Assembly (NCBI GenBank): GCA_018818925.1
Contig: JAHJQZ010000144.1
Span: 1 to 38,741 of the forward strand
Direction: 5' to 3'
DNA length: 38,741 nucleotides
Source of the DNA: Alphaproteobacteria bacterium
GTDB taxonomy: Bacteria; Pseudomonadota; Alphaproteobacteria; Rhizobiales; Devosiaceae
The number at the start of each line of letters is the position of its first letter. Position 1 is the stretch's first letter. The notes beneath the pieces were generated by a model. It saw nothing but the letters and a program-made list of their open reading frames with translations, was not told the origin of the DNA and did not search any database. The position numbers were made by a program, and so were the translations under genes. Shown here in pieces: positions 8,623-16,484 of this stretch.

Positions 8623-9687
8623 ATGGCGGACGTTACGCTCCACGGCATTTCGAAACGCTTCACCGAAGCCAATGTGCTCGAGGCAATCGATCTCGAGATT
8701 GCCTCCGGGGAGTTCGTGGCCCTGCTCGGGCCCTCCGGCTGCGGCAAGACCACGCTCTTGCGGATTATTGCTGGTCTTGAACGCCCCAGCCTCGGCGAGG
8801 TGCGCATCGGCGGCCTGCTGATGGTCGGGGCGAACACCTTCGTGCCGGCGGAGGAGCGACGCCTCGGCATGGTGTTCCAGTCCTATGCGCTCTGGCCGCA
8901 TATGAGCGTGGCGGACAACATTGCTTTCGGCCTGAAGGTTCGCCGCATGCGGCATCGGGAGCGAGCCGAGCGCGTCGAACGGGCGATGGCTGTCGTCGGG
9001 CTTGATGGGCTCGGTGGGCGCCGTCCTGCGCAGTTGTCGGGCGGACAGCGGCAGCGGGCCGCATTGGCGCGCTGCCTCGTGCTCGAACCCGAACTCATCC
9101 TGCTCGACGAGCCACTTGCCAACCTTGACGCCCATCTTCGCTTGCAGATGCAGGCTGAGTTTCGCCGCATTCACCGCGAAACCGGAACGACCTTCGTCTT
9201 TGTCACCCACGACCAGGTCGAAGCCATGGCGCTGGCCAATCGCATCGCGGTGATGAACAGGGGGCGCATCGAGCAGACGGGTAGCCCCGAGGTGCTCTAT
9301 CGGCAGCCGGCGACGGCAATGGTGGCCGGGTTTTTCGGCAAGGGAGTGGTGTTGCCGGCCGAGGTTCTGTCCGTTCCGGCCCTTGGGCGCGTGGTCGCGT
9401 CGATCGCCGGCAGCATATTCGAATTCGGCGGCGCCGCGCCGACGGGGCCGGCACTCGTCAGTCTTCGCCCCGAGCATCTCAGCCTCGTCCGAAACAGGCC
9501 GGCCCTCGCTGCCGTTGCCACCTATGCCTGGTTCCGCGGCGAGGACTATCTCGTGTCGTTCGTCCTGCCGGAGCTCGGCGGCATCATGATCGAACTCGCC
9601 TTGGCCACGGCGCCGGCGCAAGGCGAGCGCGTATCGCTCGGCATCAAGGATGGCTGGGTCATCCCGACGGGCTTGTCGACACGATGA
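8623..9687 (+). CDS. ABC transporter ATP-binding protein (FbpC/PotA-like, ferric-iron or polyamine-type)
   Basis: 354 aa. Cytoplasmic ATPase of a binding-protein-dependent importer. Walker A GPSGCGKT at 36-43, Q-loop in VFQSYALWPHM near 84-93, signature LSGGQRQRAALAR at 138-150, Walker B LILLDEP at 158-164 and H-loop in VFVTHDQVEAMAL. The order and spacing match the CUT/MOI-type ATPases. After about residue 235 comes a TOBE-like regulatory domain ending in the SLRPEHLSLV strand. ATG 8623 has AAGGAG 9 nt upstream. Its stop overlaps the next start as ATGA at 9684-9687, so the next gene is translationally coupled. The class includes transporters for Fe3+, thiamine, 2-aminoethylphosphonate and polyamines; the substrate is not decided by this gene. 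Confidence 0.92.
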   Translation: MADVTLHGISKRFTEANVLEAIDLEIASGEFVALLGPSGCGKTTLLRIIAGLERPSLGEVRIGGLLMVGANTFVPAEERRLGMVFQSYALWPHMSVADNIAFGLKVRRMRHRERAERVERAMAVVGLDGLGGRRPAQLSGGQRQRAALARCLVLEPELILLDEPLANLDAHLRLQMQAEFRRIHRETGTTFVFVTHDQVEAMALANRIAVMNRGRIEQTGSPEVLYRQPATAMVAGFFGKGVVLPAEVLSVPALGRVVASIAGSIFEFGGAAPTGPALVSLRPEHLSLVRNRPALAAVATYAWFRGEDYLVSFVLPELGGIMIELALATAPAQGERVSLGIKDGWVIPTGLSTR

Positions 9688-10766
9688 AGGTCCGGGCCAT
9701 TTCCGGCTTCGGCGTCAAGGGACCGGCCTGCTTTGTTGTCGAAGTGGGCGGTTTGCGTCTTCTTGTCGACTGCGGCCGGGGACCGGATTTCGACACGCCG
9801 CCCGATTTGTCCGGTCTCGGCGTCATCGACGCGGTGTTGATCAGTCACGCCCATCGCGACCACGCCGGCGCGCTTGATCTGCTTGAGGCAGCCGATCGTC
9901 CGCCGGTCTATGCCTCCGATCTCACCGCCCAACTCGCCGGCTTCGTACCCGACCATTTGCTGCCGCTCGACGGCACACTCGATATCTCCGGCATCGAAAT
10001 CCTTGCCGGCCGCGCCGGGCATGCGCCGGGCGGCGTGTGGCTACGGATCGGCGGCGCCGGCGGCCTGCTCTACACGGGTGATTTCTCCAACGAAGGCGCT
10101 CTGTTCTCCCCTACGCCCTGGCCGCGGGCGCAGGCGCTCATTTTCGATGCCTCCTACGGCGCCTACGACAAGGACGTGGCAGGTGCCATCTCGGCTATCG
10201 GTGACATCGCCCGAATCGGGCCAGTCCTGCTGCCGGCGCCGGCGGCGGGCCGGGGTCTGGAAATGGCCGTCGAATTGCACCGGGCCGGGCACGAGGTGCG
10301 GCTTTGCCCGGTGCACAGGACCGTGGCGGCTACGGTACTGGAACGCGACGTTGAACTCGCGCCCCAGGCGCGCGACGCCCTGGCCGGCCTTCTTGCCGAA
10401 ACGCGCGAGCTCCGTGTCGATGCCGCGCCTTCGGGCGTCATGATCGCCGCCAAGGCCGACGGCGGCGGCGGACTTGCCCGACGGCTCGTCGACGCCTGGG
10501 CCGACCGGCGGGAGGTGGCCATCGTCTTCACCGGCCATCTGTCGGCCGGAACGCCGGCGCCTGACCTTGTCACATCCGGCCGCGCCCGGTTCATCCGCTG
10601 GAACGTCCACCCGCGACTTGACGATATCGAGACGCTGCTCGTGGCCGTGGCGCCGGAAGCGGCGATGCCGGCTTTCCTGCCAATCGGGCAAATGCCCGAA
10701 TTCGTCGCGGCCCTACCCGATGCGCCGCTCGTCCTGTCGCCGGAACTGCAATTGTCACGCAGGTGA
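9684..10766 (+). CDS. MBL-fold metallo-hydrolase, beta-CASP/CPSF-like, embedded in an ABC importer operon
   Basis: 360 aa. The metallo-beta-lactamase metal motif SHAHRDHAGAL (His55, His57, Asp59, His60) is intact, followed by His113 (GHAPGG) and Asp133 (YTGDFSNEGA). The second half resembles the beta-CASP family of RNA-processing and related nucleases: an Asp-containing strand ALIFDASYG, then VFTGHLSAGTPAP (the family's G-x-x-x-GT turn) and WNVHPRLDDIETLL, which keeps the His of the family's S-A-H-A-D region. The final conserved His-Gly seen in RNase J/CPSF proteins is not evident. No signal peptide, so probably cytoplasmic. ATGA overlap with the ATPase gene and a 51 bp gap to the binding protein place it inside the importer operon. 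The substrate is unknown; it could be a nuclease or a hydrolase acting on the imported compound. Confidence 0.8.
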   Translation: MKVRAISGFGVKGPACFVVEVGGLRLLVDCGRGPDFDTPPDLSGLGVIDAVLISHAHRDHAGALDLLEAADRPPVYASDLTAQLAGFVPDHLLPLDGTLDISGIEILAGRAGHAPGGVWLRIGGAGGLLYTGDFSNEGALFSPTPWPRAQALIFDASYGAYDKDVAGAISAIGDIARIGPVLLPAPAAGRGLEMAVELHRAGHEVRLCPVHRTVAATVLERDVELAPQARDALAGLLAETRELRVDAAPSGVMIAAKADGGGGLARRLVDAWADRREVAIVFTGHLSAGTPAPDLVTSGRARFIRWNVHPRLDDIETLLVAVAPEAAMPAFLPIGQMPEFVAALPDAPLVLSPELQLSRR

Positions 10767-10769
10767 CAA
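10752..10769 (+). promoter_or_regulatory. Perfect palindrome TTGTCAC-N4-GTGACAA before the binding-protein gene
   Basis: Seven-bp perfect arms with spacer gcag, overlapping the end of the MBL gene (stop at 10764-10766) and 48 bp before the binding-protein start. A TATAAG hexamer follows at 10780-10785, so this may be the operator of an internal promoter raising expression of the binding protein; no well-spaced -35 is visible. A short attenuating hairpin is the alternative. Confidence 0.4.
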
Positions 10770-10817
10770 GCGCGGTCGCTATAAGCCGCCGCTTCCACAC
10801 CTACCGGGGACAAACCG

Positions 10818-11807
10818 ATGAATTCCACGCTTCTTCGACTCGCCGCCGCCCTTGCCATTGCCGCGCTGCCGGGCGCCGCTATGGCTGAGGACGCCTCGAC
10901 CATCACGGTCTACACCTCGCAGCCGACCGAGCAGATGACCGCCGTCATCGAAGCGTTCAACACGGTTCACCCGGAGATAAAGGTCGACCTGTTCCGCTCC
11001 GGCACCACCGAGGTGATGAGCAAACTGCAGGCCGAATTCGCCGCCGGTCAAGTGCAGGCCGACGTGCTGTTGATTGCCGACGCCGTTGCCATGACCCAGG
11101 TAAAGAATGCCGGGCGTCTTTACTCCTATTCCGATGCGCCGGTCGAAAACCTGCCGGAAAGCGTCGTCGATCCCGACATGACGTTCTTTGGCACCAAGCT
11201 CATCACGACCGGCATCGTCTACAATACCGGCCTCGTGCAAACGCCGCCGACATCCTGGGCCGACCTCGAAAAACCGGAGATCGCCTCCGGTCTCATCATG
11301 CCGAGCCCGCTCTATTCCGGCGCCGCCGTTATTCATGTCGGAACCATGACGCAGCAGTCTGAATTCGGCTGGGAATACTACGAAACGCTCGCCGACAACG
11401 GCGCCGTCGCCGGCCAGGGCAATGGCACGGTCATCGAAGCCGTGGCCCGGGGCGAGAAGCCCTACGGCATCATCATCGAATACATGGCGATGAACGCCAA
11501 GAATGCCGGTTCGCCGGTCGATTTCGTCTTCCCCGCGGAAGGCGTCTCCTCGATCACCCAGCCCGTTGCCATCCTCAAGGACTCCGACAACATCGAGGCC
11601 GCCAAGGTCTTCGTCGACTGGCAGCTGTCGCAGACCGCCCAGGAGCAGTCGGTGGCGCAGGGCTACTTCCCGATCTTTGCCGGCGTTGCCGCACCGGCCG
11701 GCTATCCGGACGTCTCATCCCTCAAGATCCTGTCGGCCGACTTCACCAAGATGCTGGCGGATGACGTCGACAACAAGAAGAAGTTCGCCGACCTCTTTGG
11801 TGGCTAA
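10818..11807 (+). CDS. ABC transporter substrate-binding protein, ferric-iron/phosphonate-like (FbpA/AfuA class)
   Basis: 329 aa periplasmic binding protein. Sec signal peptide at residues 1-23 (MNSTLLRLAAALAIAALPGAAMA) with an AMA cleavage site. The mature chain starts ITVYTSQPTEQMTAVIEAFNTVHPEIKVDLFRSGTTEV, the typical opening of the class that binds Fe3+, thiamine or 2-aminoethylphosphonate, with the KLQAEFAAGQVQADVLLIAD segment next. A clustered tyrosine pair needed for bare Fe3+ binding cannot be confirmed by eye, so the ligand is left open. ATG 10818 has GGGGA upstream. The stop overlaps the following permease start region by 8 nt. Confidence 0.88.
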   Translation: MNSTLLRLAAALAIAALPGAAMAEDASTITVYTSQPTEQMTAVIEAFNTVHPEIKVDLFRSGTTEVMSKLQAEFAAGQVQADVLLIADAVAMTQVKNAGRLYSYSDAPVENLPESVVDPDMTFFGTKLITTGIVYNTGLVQTPPTSWADLEKPEIASGLIMPSPLYSGAAVIHVGTMTQQSEFGWEYYETLADNGAVAGQGNGTVIEAVARGEKPYGIIIEYMAMNAKNAGSPVDFVFPAEGVSSITQPVAILKDSDNIEAAKVFVDWQLSQTAQEQSVAQGYFPIFAGVAAPAGYPDVSSLKILSADFTKMLADDVDNKKKFADLFGG

Positions 11808-13533
11808 CCTGGCCTTTTCGCCGGTGGCGCGCCGCCGGCACTTGCCCCTTGCGTCCGGCGAGGCACTGATCCTCGCCGGATTGTGCGTTTATGCCCTTGC
11901 CCTATCGGTGTTGCCGCTCGGGCGGCTTTTGCTCGAAGCGTTCCGTCCGGGTGAAAACGGTTTGGTGTTCGGCACCTTTTTCGACGTCTGGAACAGCCGG
12001 GCGGCGCCGCGCGCACTCGGCAATACCTTCATCGCCTCTTTGGGCGCCACCTGCATATCGGTTGTCGTCGGCGCGCTCGCGGCGGGGATCGTGCGGCTTG
12101 CCGACTTGCGCGGCCGCGAGATTATCGCGTTTCTGTTCCTGCTGCCGATGCTGATCCCTCCGCAGATATCGGCGCTGGCCTGGATCGAGCTCACCGGCTC
12201 GACAAGCCCGATCCTCCGGCTCGTTGGCCTCGCCCCGCCGCCCGGCCGCACCAATCCGCTCTATTCCATGCCCGGCATCATCTGGGTTATGGGCCTCGAG
12301 CACGCCCCGCTCGTCATGCTGTCGATGCTGTCGGCGCTGCGCGGCATTCCACGCGATCTGATCGACGCCGCCCGCGTCGGCGGCGCCCGTGCTGGGCACA
12401 TCCTCGGCAGGATCGTTCTGCCATTGGCTCTGCCGGGGCTCATGGCCGGGGCGGCGCTCGCCTTCGTCTCCGCCATCGGCAATTTCGGCGTGCCGGCGCT
12501 GCTCGGCATTCCGGGACGGGTCACCGTGCTGACGACCCTTATCTATCAGCGACTCAACGGTTTCGGTCCGTCCGTCCTGCCCGAAGTGGCGAGCCTTGCA
12601 CTCGTTCTGGTCCTGCTTGCCGTCGCGGGCCTGGTGCTTCGCGGGCTGGTGATGGGACGGCGCGGTTTTTCGGTTGACCGCACCGGCTCCGAACTCGAGC
12701 CCTTTCCGACCGGCAGATGGCGCCCGATCTTCGAGCTTGCTGCCTGGATGTTTGCCCTCACCATCGCCGTCCTGCCGCTCTTGGCACTCGTTTCGAGCGC
12801 CCTGGTGCCGGCCCTCGGGGTTGAGCTCAGCTGGGCAACCCTCAGCCTCGAGAACTTCGAGTTCGTCCTTGGCGGCAGCGGCATGATCAGTCGCGCCTTC
12901 GCCAACAGCTTTGTTCTCGCAGGGGCCGCCGCCCTTGCCACCGCGGCTGTCGCAATGCTTCTCGGCTATCTCGTCGTCGTCCGGCGCAATCCGGTTGCGC
13001 GGGTGATCGACCGCATCGCCGACGCGCCCTATGCCGTGCCGGGCACTGTGCTGGCGCTTGGCGTCATCATCGTCTTTCTGCCACCGCTGCCGGTTCTCGG
13101 CTTCTCGATCTACGGCAGCATGGCCATCATTCTGGCTGCCTATCTCGCCCGTTTCCTGCCGCTGTCGCTGAGGCCGGTCATTGCCACCCTCGAAACCCTC
13201 GATCCGGCGCTGGACGAGGCCGGCCGGGTGGTCGGCGCCGGCATGCCGCGCCGTCTCGTCGGTATCGCCGTGCCTTTGGTGTTGCCGGCAGCCCTGGCCG
13301 GCGGACTGCTCGTGTTCATGACAGCCGTCAACGAACTGACCCTTTCGGCGCTGCTGTGGTCGACCGGAACCGAAACCCTCGGGGTCGTCGTGTTCTTTCT
13401 TCAGTACGAGGGCAATTCGCCAGCAGCTTCGGCGCTGGCGAGCGTCGTCGTCGCGGTAACGATTACCATGGCGGCGCTGCTCGAATTCCTCGCCCGCCGC
13501 TTCGCTCCCGGCGCTTCCTTGCTGCGCGGCTAG
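11800..13533 (+). CDS. ABC transporter permease, fused two-domain FbpB-like protein
   Basis: 577 aa inner-membrane protein with two BPD_transp_1 domains in one chain, as in iron-type FbpB permeases. Each half has six or so hydrophobic helices and an EAA loop for the ATPase: LIDAARVGGARAGHILGRIV in the first half and LDEAGRVVGAGMPRRLVGIA in the second. No ATG precedes the first helix (ALILAGLCVYALALSVLPLG). GTG 11800 is chosen because it sits just before the mature-looking N-terminus and overlaps the binding-protein stop; TTG 11797 is one codon earlier and equally possible. With the ATPase and binding protein it completes a one-permease importer. It is the last gene of the operon; convergent oligopeptidase B lies 165 bp beyond, with no clear terminator between. 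Confidence 0.9.
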   Translation: MANLAFSPVARRRHLPLASGEALILAGLCVYALALSVLPLGRLLLEAFRPGENGLVFGTFFDVWNSRAAPRALGNTFIASLGATCISVVVGALAAGIVRLADLRGREIIAFLFLLPMLIPPQISALAWIELTGSTSPILRLVGLAPPPGRTNPLYSMPGIIWVMGLEHAPLVMLSMLSALRGIPRDLIDAARVGGARAGHILGRIVLPLALPGLMAGAALAFVSAIGNFGVPALLGIPGRVTVLTTLIYQRLNGFGPSVLPEVASLALVLVLLAVAGLVLRGLVMGRRGFSVDRTGSELEPFPTGRWRPIFELAAWMFALTIAVLPLLALVSSALVPALGVELSWATLSLENFEFVLGGSGMISRAFANSFVLAGAAALATAAVAMLLGYLVVVRRNPVARVIDRIADAPYAVPGTVLALGVIIVFLPPLPVLGFSIYGSMAIILAAYLARFLPLSLRPVIATLETLDPALDEAGRVVGAGMPRRLVGIAVPLVLPAALAGGLLVFMTAVNELTLSALLWSTGTETLGVVVFFLQYEGNSPAASALASVVVAVTITMAALLEFLARRFAPGASLLRG

Positions 13534-13698
13534 GCGTCTTTTGCCCGAGGATGACGGTCACACGATCCGCTTGATGTCGCCGAAAAAGGCTCGACCCCAT
13601 GTGACGGCAATCAGACCGTGGCGTCAGATCCCTTGCCGCTGCCCCAACGCCTGCGCCTCTCCGCATCAACGGCCGGTCCGGGGCAGGGCGACAGCGCG

Positions 13699-15792
13699 CT
13701 ACAGTGTTTCAACGCCTGTCACCCACAGGGCGAAGGCCTCGGTCAGCGCGACTTCCTTCAATCGGTCGAACCGACCCGAGGCGCCGCCGTGGCCGGCGCC
13801 CATATTGGTCTTCAAAAACAGCGGATTGTCGTCGGTTTTGCTGGCGCGGAGCCTTGCCACCCATTTGGCCGGCTCCCAATAGGTGACGCGCGGGTCGGTC
13901 AGGCCGGCAAGGGCGAAGATCGGCGGATAGGGCTTCGCCTCGACATTGTCATAGGGCGAATAGGAGGCGATCAGCCGGAAATCGTCTTCCGAGGCGATCG
14001 GATTGCCCCATTCCGGCCATTCGGGCGGCGTCAGGGGCAGGGTGTCGTCGAGCATGGTGTTGAGTACGTCGACGAAGGGCACCTGGGCGATGATGCCGGC
14101 AAAGAGGTCGGGCCGCATGTTGGCGATGGCGCCCATCAGCATGCCGCCGGCCGAGCCGCCCTCGGCGACGATGCGGCCGGGCCGGGTATAGCCGGCCGCG
14201 ACCAGCAGTTCGGCGGCGGCGATGAAGTCGGTGAAGCTGTTCGTCTTGTGGCGATGCTTGCCGAGGCGATACCAGCGATAGCCCTTGTCCTTGCCGCCGC
14301 GTACATGGGCGATGGCGTGAATCATGCCGCGATCGACCAGCGACAGCGCCGAGATCGAGAAATGCGCCGTCATCGAATGACCGTAGGCGCCATAGCCATA
14401 GAGCAGCACGGGCGCGTCGCCGGTCGTTTCGAGGCCCTTGCGAAAAAGCAGCGTCACCGGCACTTTTTCGCCATCCGGCGCCGTGGCGAACAGGCGGCGG
14501 GTCTCGTAGTCGTCGGGATCGTGGCCGGAGGGGACGATCTGTTCCTTCAAAAGGACGCGTGCGCCCGTGGCGAGGTCGTAGTCGTAGGTGCGGTTGGGCG
14601 TCGTCGGCGAGGAATAGGAAAAGCGGATATTCGTGGTGTCGAACTCGTAGCCGACCGAAAAGCCGAGCGAATAGGCCTCTTCCATAAAGGCGATCTCGCT
14701 TTCGACGCCGGTCTTCAGATCGCGCACGACGATGCGCGGCAGCCCGTCCTGCTTCTCGAGCCGGATCATGTGGCCCGATATGACGATCATCGCCGTGATC
14801 AGCACGCCCTCGCGATGCGCGATGAGGTCCGTCCAGTTTTGGGGGCCCGGATCGGCGGCCGGGGCGGTCACGATCTTGAAATCCTCGGCGCCGTCGGCAT
14901 TGGTGAGGATATAAAGGAGCCCGTCGCGCTCGTCGGCATCGTATTCGCGGCCGGTCTCACGGCTGGCGACGAGGCGCGGCACGCCCGGGTTCCCGGCGTC
15001 GATCAGGTGGATTTCGGAGGTTTGGTGGTCGTGGGCGGCGATGGTGATGTACTTGCGCGACAGCATCTTGCCGATGCTGACGAAAAAGCCCGGGTCCTTT
15101 TCCTCGTAGACGACCTCGTCCTCGGCTTGAAGCGTGCCGAGCCGGTGGCGCAGCACGCGATACGGGCGGTGGTTGTCGTCGAGCTCGGTGTAATAGAACG
15201 CTTGTCCGTCCGCGCCCCAGACGCCGCCGCCGGAGGCGCGTTCGATGCGATCCTCGAGCTCCCGGCCGGTTTGCAGGTCACGCACCGACAGAGTGAAGAA
15301 TTCCGAACCCTTGCGGTCCGCCGCCCACAGCAGCAGGGAATGGTCCGGCGAGTGCCCGGCGCCGCCAAAGCCGAAATAGTCGACGCCTTCGGCCTCGACA
15401 TTGCAGTCGATCAGCACCTTTTCCTCGCCGCCGGCACGGGCGGTGCGCACCAGTTGCGGATATTGCTTGCCCTCGAGGGTACGGGAGAAATAGGCGAAAG
15501 GCCCGTCCGGGGTCGGGATGGAGGAATCGTCTTCCTTGATGCGGCCGCGGATCTCCTTGTAAAGCGTCTCGGTCAGGCCCTCGGCGTTCTTGCCGAACGC
15601 CGAATCGAACCAGTCGTTCTCGGCTTCGAGATAGGCGCGGATGTCGGGGTCGAGCACCGACGGGTCGCGCATGACTTCCTGCCAGTTGTCCGCCCTCAGC
15701 CAGAAATAGGGATCGTCACGCGTGATGCCGTGATGCGTGGTCCGGTGAGGAACGCGGGCGGCGCGCGGCGGCTGGGGCAGGTGCTTGTCCAT
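13699..15792 (-). CDS. ptrB: Oligopeptidase B (S9A serine peptidase)
   Basis: 697 aa cytoplasmic peptidase cleaving short peptides after Arg or Lys. The N-terminal beta-propeller opens with the family sequence PHRTTHHGITRDDPYFWLRADNW. The catalytic alpha/beta-hydrolase part has Ser547 in EGGSAGG, Asp633 in LTDPRVTYWEP and His668 in GAGHGG; the spacing of 86 and 35 residues matches the family triad. GGKDKGYRWYRLGK before the catalytic domain is also typical. ATG 15792 gives the usual N-terminus; the frame is open 19 codons further but that part has no family character. The ribosome site is weak (AAAGAG directly adjacent). msrB lies upstream on the same strand, 108 bp away with a strong hairpin between, so co-transcription is uncertain. 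Confidence 0.93.
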   Translation of the reverse strand: MDKHLPQPPRAARVPHRTTHHGITRDDPYFWLRADNWQEVMRDPSVLDPDIRAYLEAENDWFDSAFGKNAEGLTETLYKEIRGRIKEDDSSIPTPDGPFAYFSRTLEGKQYPQLVRTARAGGEEKVLIDCNVEAEGVDYFGFGGAGHSPDHSLLLWAADRKGSEFFTLSVRDLQTGRELEDRIERASGGGVWGADGQAFYYTELDDNHRPYRVLRHRLGTLQAEDEVVYEEKDPGFFVSIGKMLSRKYITIAAHDHQTSEIHLIDAGNPGVPRLVASRETGREYDADERDGLLYILTNADGAEDFKIVTAPAADPGPQNWTDLIAHREGVLITAMIVISGHMIRLEKQDGLPRIVVRDLKTGVESEIAFMEEAYSLGFSVGYEFDTTNIRFSYSSPTTPNRTYDYDLATGARVLLKEQIVPSGHDPDDYETRRLFATAPDGEKVPVTLLFRKGLETTGDAPVLLYGYGAYGHSMTAHFSISALSLVDRGMIHAIAHVRGGKDKGYRWYRLGKHRHKTNSFTDFIAAAELLVAAGYTRPGRIVAEGGSAGGMLMGAIANMRPDLFAGIIAQVPFVDVLNTMLDDTLPLTPPEWPEWGNPIASEDDFRLIASYSPYDNVEAKPYPPIFALAGLTDPRVTYWEPAKWVARLRASKTDDNPLFLKTNMGAGHGGASGRFDRLKEVALTEAFALWVTGVETL

Positions 15793-15814
15793 CTCTTTGT
15801 CCGTTCGGTGTGCG

Positions 15815-15847
15815 GGCGCGAAACCGGCGCCATGCCGGTCTCGCGCC
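15815..15847. other. Strong stem-loop between msrB and ptrB
   Basis: 14-nt arms GGCGCGAAACCGGC and GCCGGTCTCGCGCC with one mismatch and a 5-nt loop. On the minus strand, the direction of both genes, no T-run follows, so it is not a classic intrinsic terminator. It may still separate or stabilise the two messages. Confidence 0.5.
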
Positions 15848-15900
15848 AAAAGAAACGTGGTGCATGCGCCGCCTCGACGACCGGAAGCCGGTCCAGCGGC

Positions 15901-16308
15901 TCATGCCTCCTCGGCTGGCCTGAAATCGAGCGCGACGCCGTTCATGCAGTAGCGCAGGCCGGTCGGCTTTGGTCCATCGGGGAATACATGACCCAGATGC
16001 GCCTCGCAATCGGCGCAGCGCACCTCGGTGCGGCGCGAGAACAGCGAACGGTCCTCGTGTTCGGACACCGCGCCCGCGTTGGCCGGGGCGAAAAAGCTCG
16101 GCCAGCCGCTGCCGCTCTCGTACTTGGCATCGCTTTGAAACAGCGGTGCGCCGCAGCAGGCGCAGGCGAACGTGCCCGCGCGCTTTTCGGCATTGAGCGG
16201 ACTGGTGAACGGGCGTTCGGTGCCATGTTCGCGGGTGACGCGATATTGCTCGGGCGTCAGGATCTGCTTCCATTCGGCCTTGGACCTGATGGGAGGCGAC
16301 GTGTTCAT
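15901..16308 (-). CDS. msrB: Peptide methionine-(R)-S-oxide reductase MsrB
   Basis: 135 aa. Repairs methionine-R-sulfoxide in proteins, using thioredoxin as reductant. Catalytic Cys121 is in RYCMNG. Two CxxC pairs that bind the structural zinc are present (Cys49/Cys52 and Cys98/Cys101), along with the SGWPSF motif at 68-73 and GHVFPDGP at 106-113. ATG 16308 has AAGGAG 9 nt upstream; an in-frame upstream ATG would add 15 residues without family character. No signal peptide, so cytoplasmic. It is divergent from the Mrp antiporter operon, with two palindromes in the gap. Confidence 0.95.
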   Translation of the reverse strand: MNTSPPIRSKAEWKQILTPEQYRVTREHGTERPFTSPLNAEKRAGTFACACCGAPLFQSDAKYESGSGWPSFFAPANAGAVSEHEDRSLFSRRTEVRCADCEAHLGHVFPDGPKPTGLRYCMNGVALDFRPAEEA

Positions 16309-16387
16309 TGCTTGTGCTCCTTTGCCCCAACATATGGTCGCGGCGCGCGGCATTGGCCATCGGCCTGGCTGTTGATTGCGGTAAACT

Positions 16388-16397
16388 TGTGATCACA
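16388..16397. promoter_or_regulatory. Palindrome TGTGATCACA in the msrB/mrpA gap
   Basis: Perfect 10-bp palindrome. The TGTGA/TCACA halves are those of CRP/FNR-type sites but without their usual spacer, so a CRP site is not claimed. It lies 9 bp from the longer palindrome at 16407. Confidence 0.35.
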
Positions 16398-16406
16398 TGC
16401 GAATGA

Positions 16407-16427
16407 TCTTGTCCCCCGGGGACAAGA
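16407..16427. promoter_or_regulatory. Perfect 21-bp palindrome upstream of the mrp operon
   Basis: Arms TCTTGTCCCC and GGGGACAAGA around a single central C, perfect over 10 bp each side. It lies in the 176 bp gap between msrB (minus) and mrpA (plus), about 57 bp before the chosen mrpA start. The near-absent loop argues for a dimeric-protein operator rather than an RNA hairpin, and there is no T-run. The regulator is unknown. Confidence 0.5.
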
Positions 16428-16484
16428 CGTTAACCTCGACCGGCACGATTCGCGTCCGGGTCGATGACGCGAGCGGCTGGACGC

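Noticed and set aside
13618-16392. 924-codon plus-strand frame opposite oligopeptidase B and msrB
   Set aside because: Shadow of two verified genes; covers their intergenic gap without change of character, unlike a real gene.
16388-16397. CRP binding site
   Set aside because: Has TGTGA and TCACA halves but lacks the 6-bp spacer of CRP sites; listed only as a palindrome.
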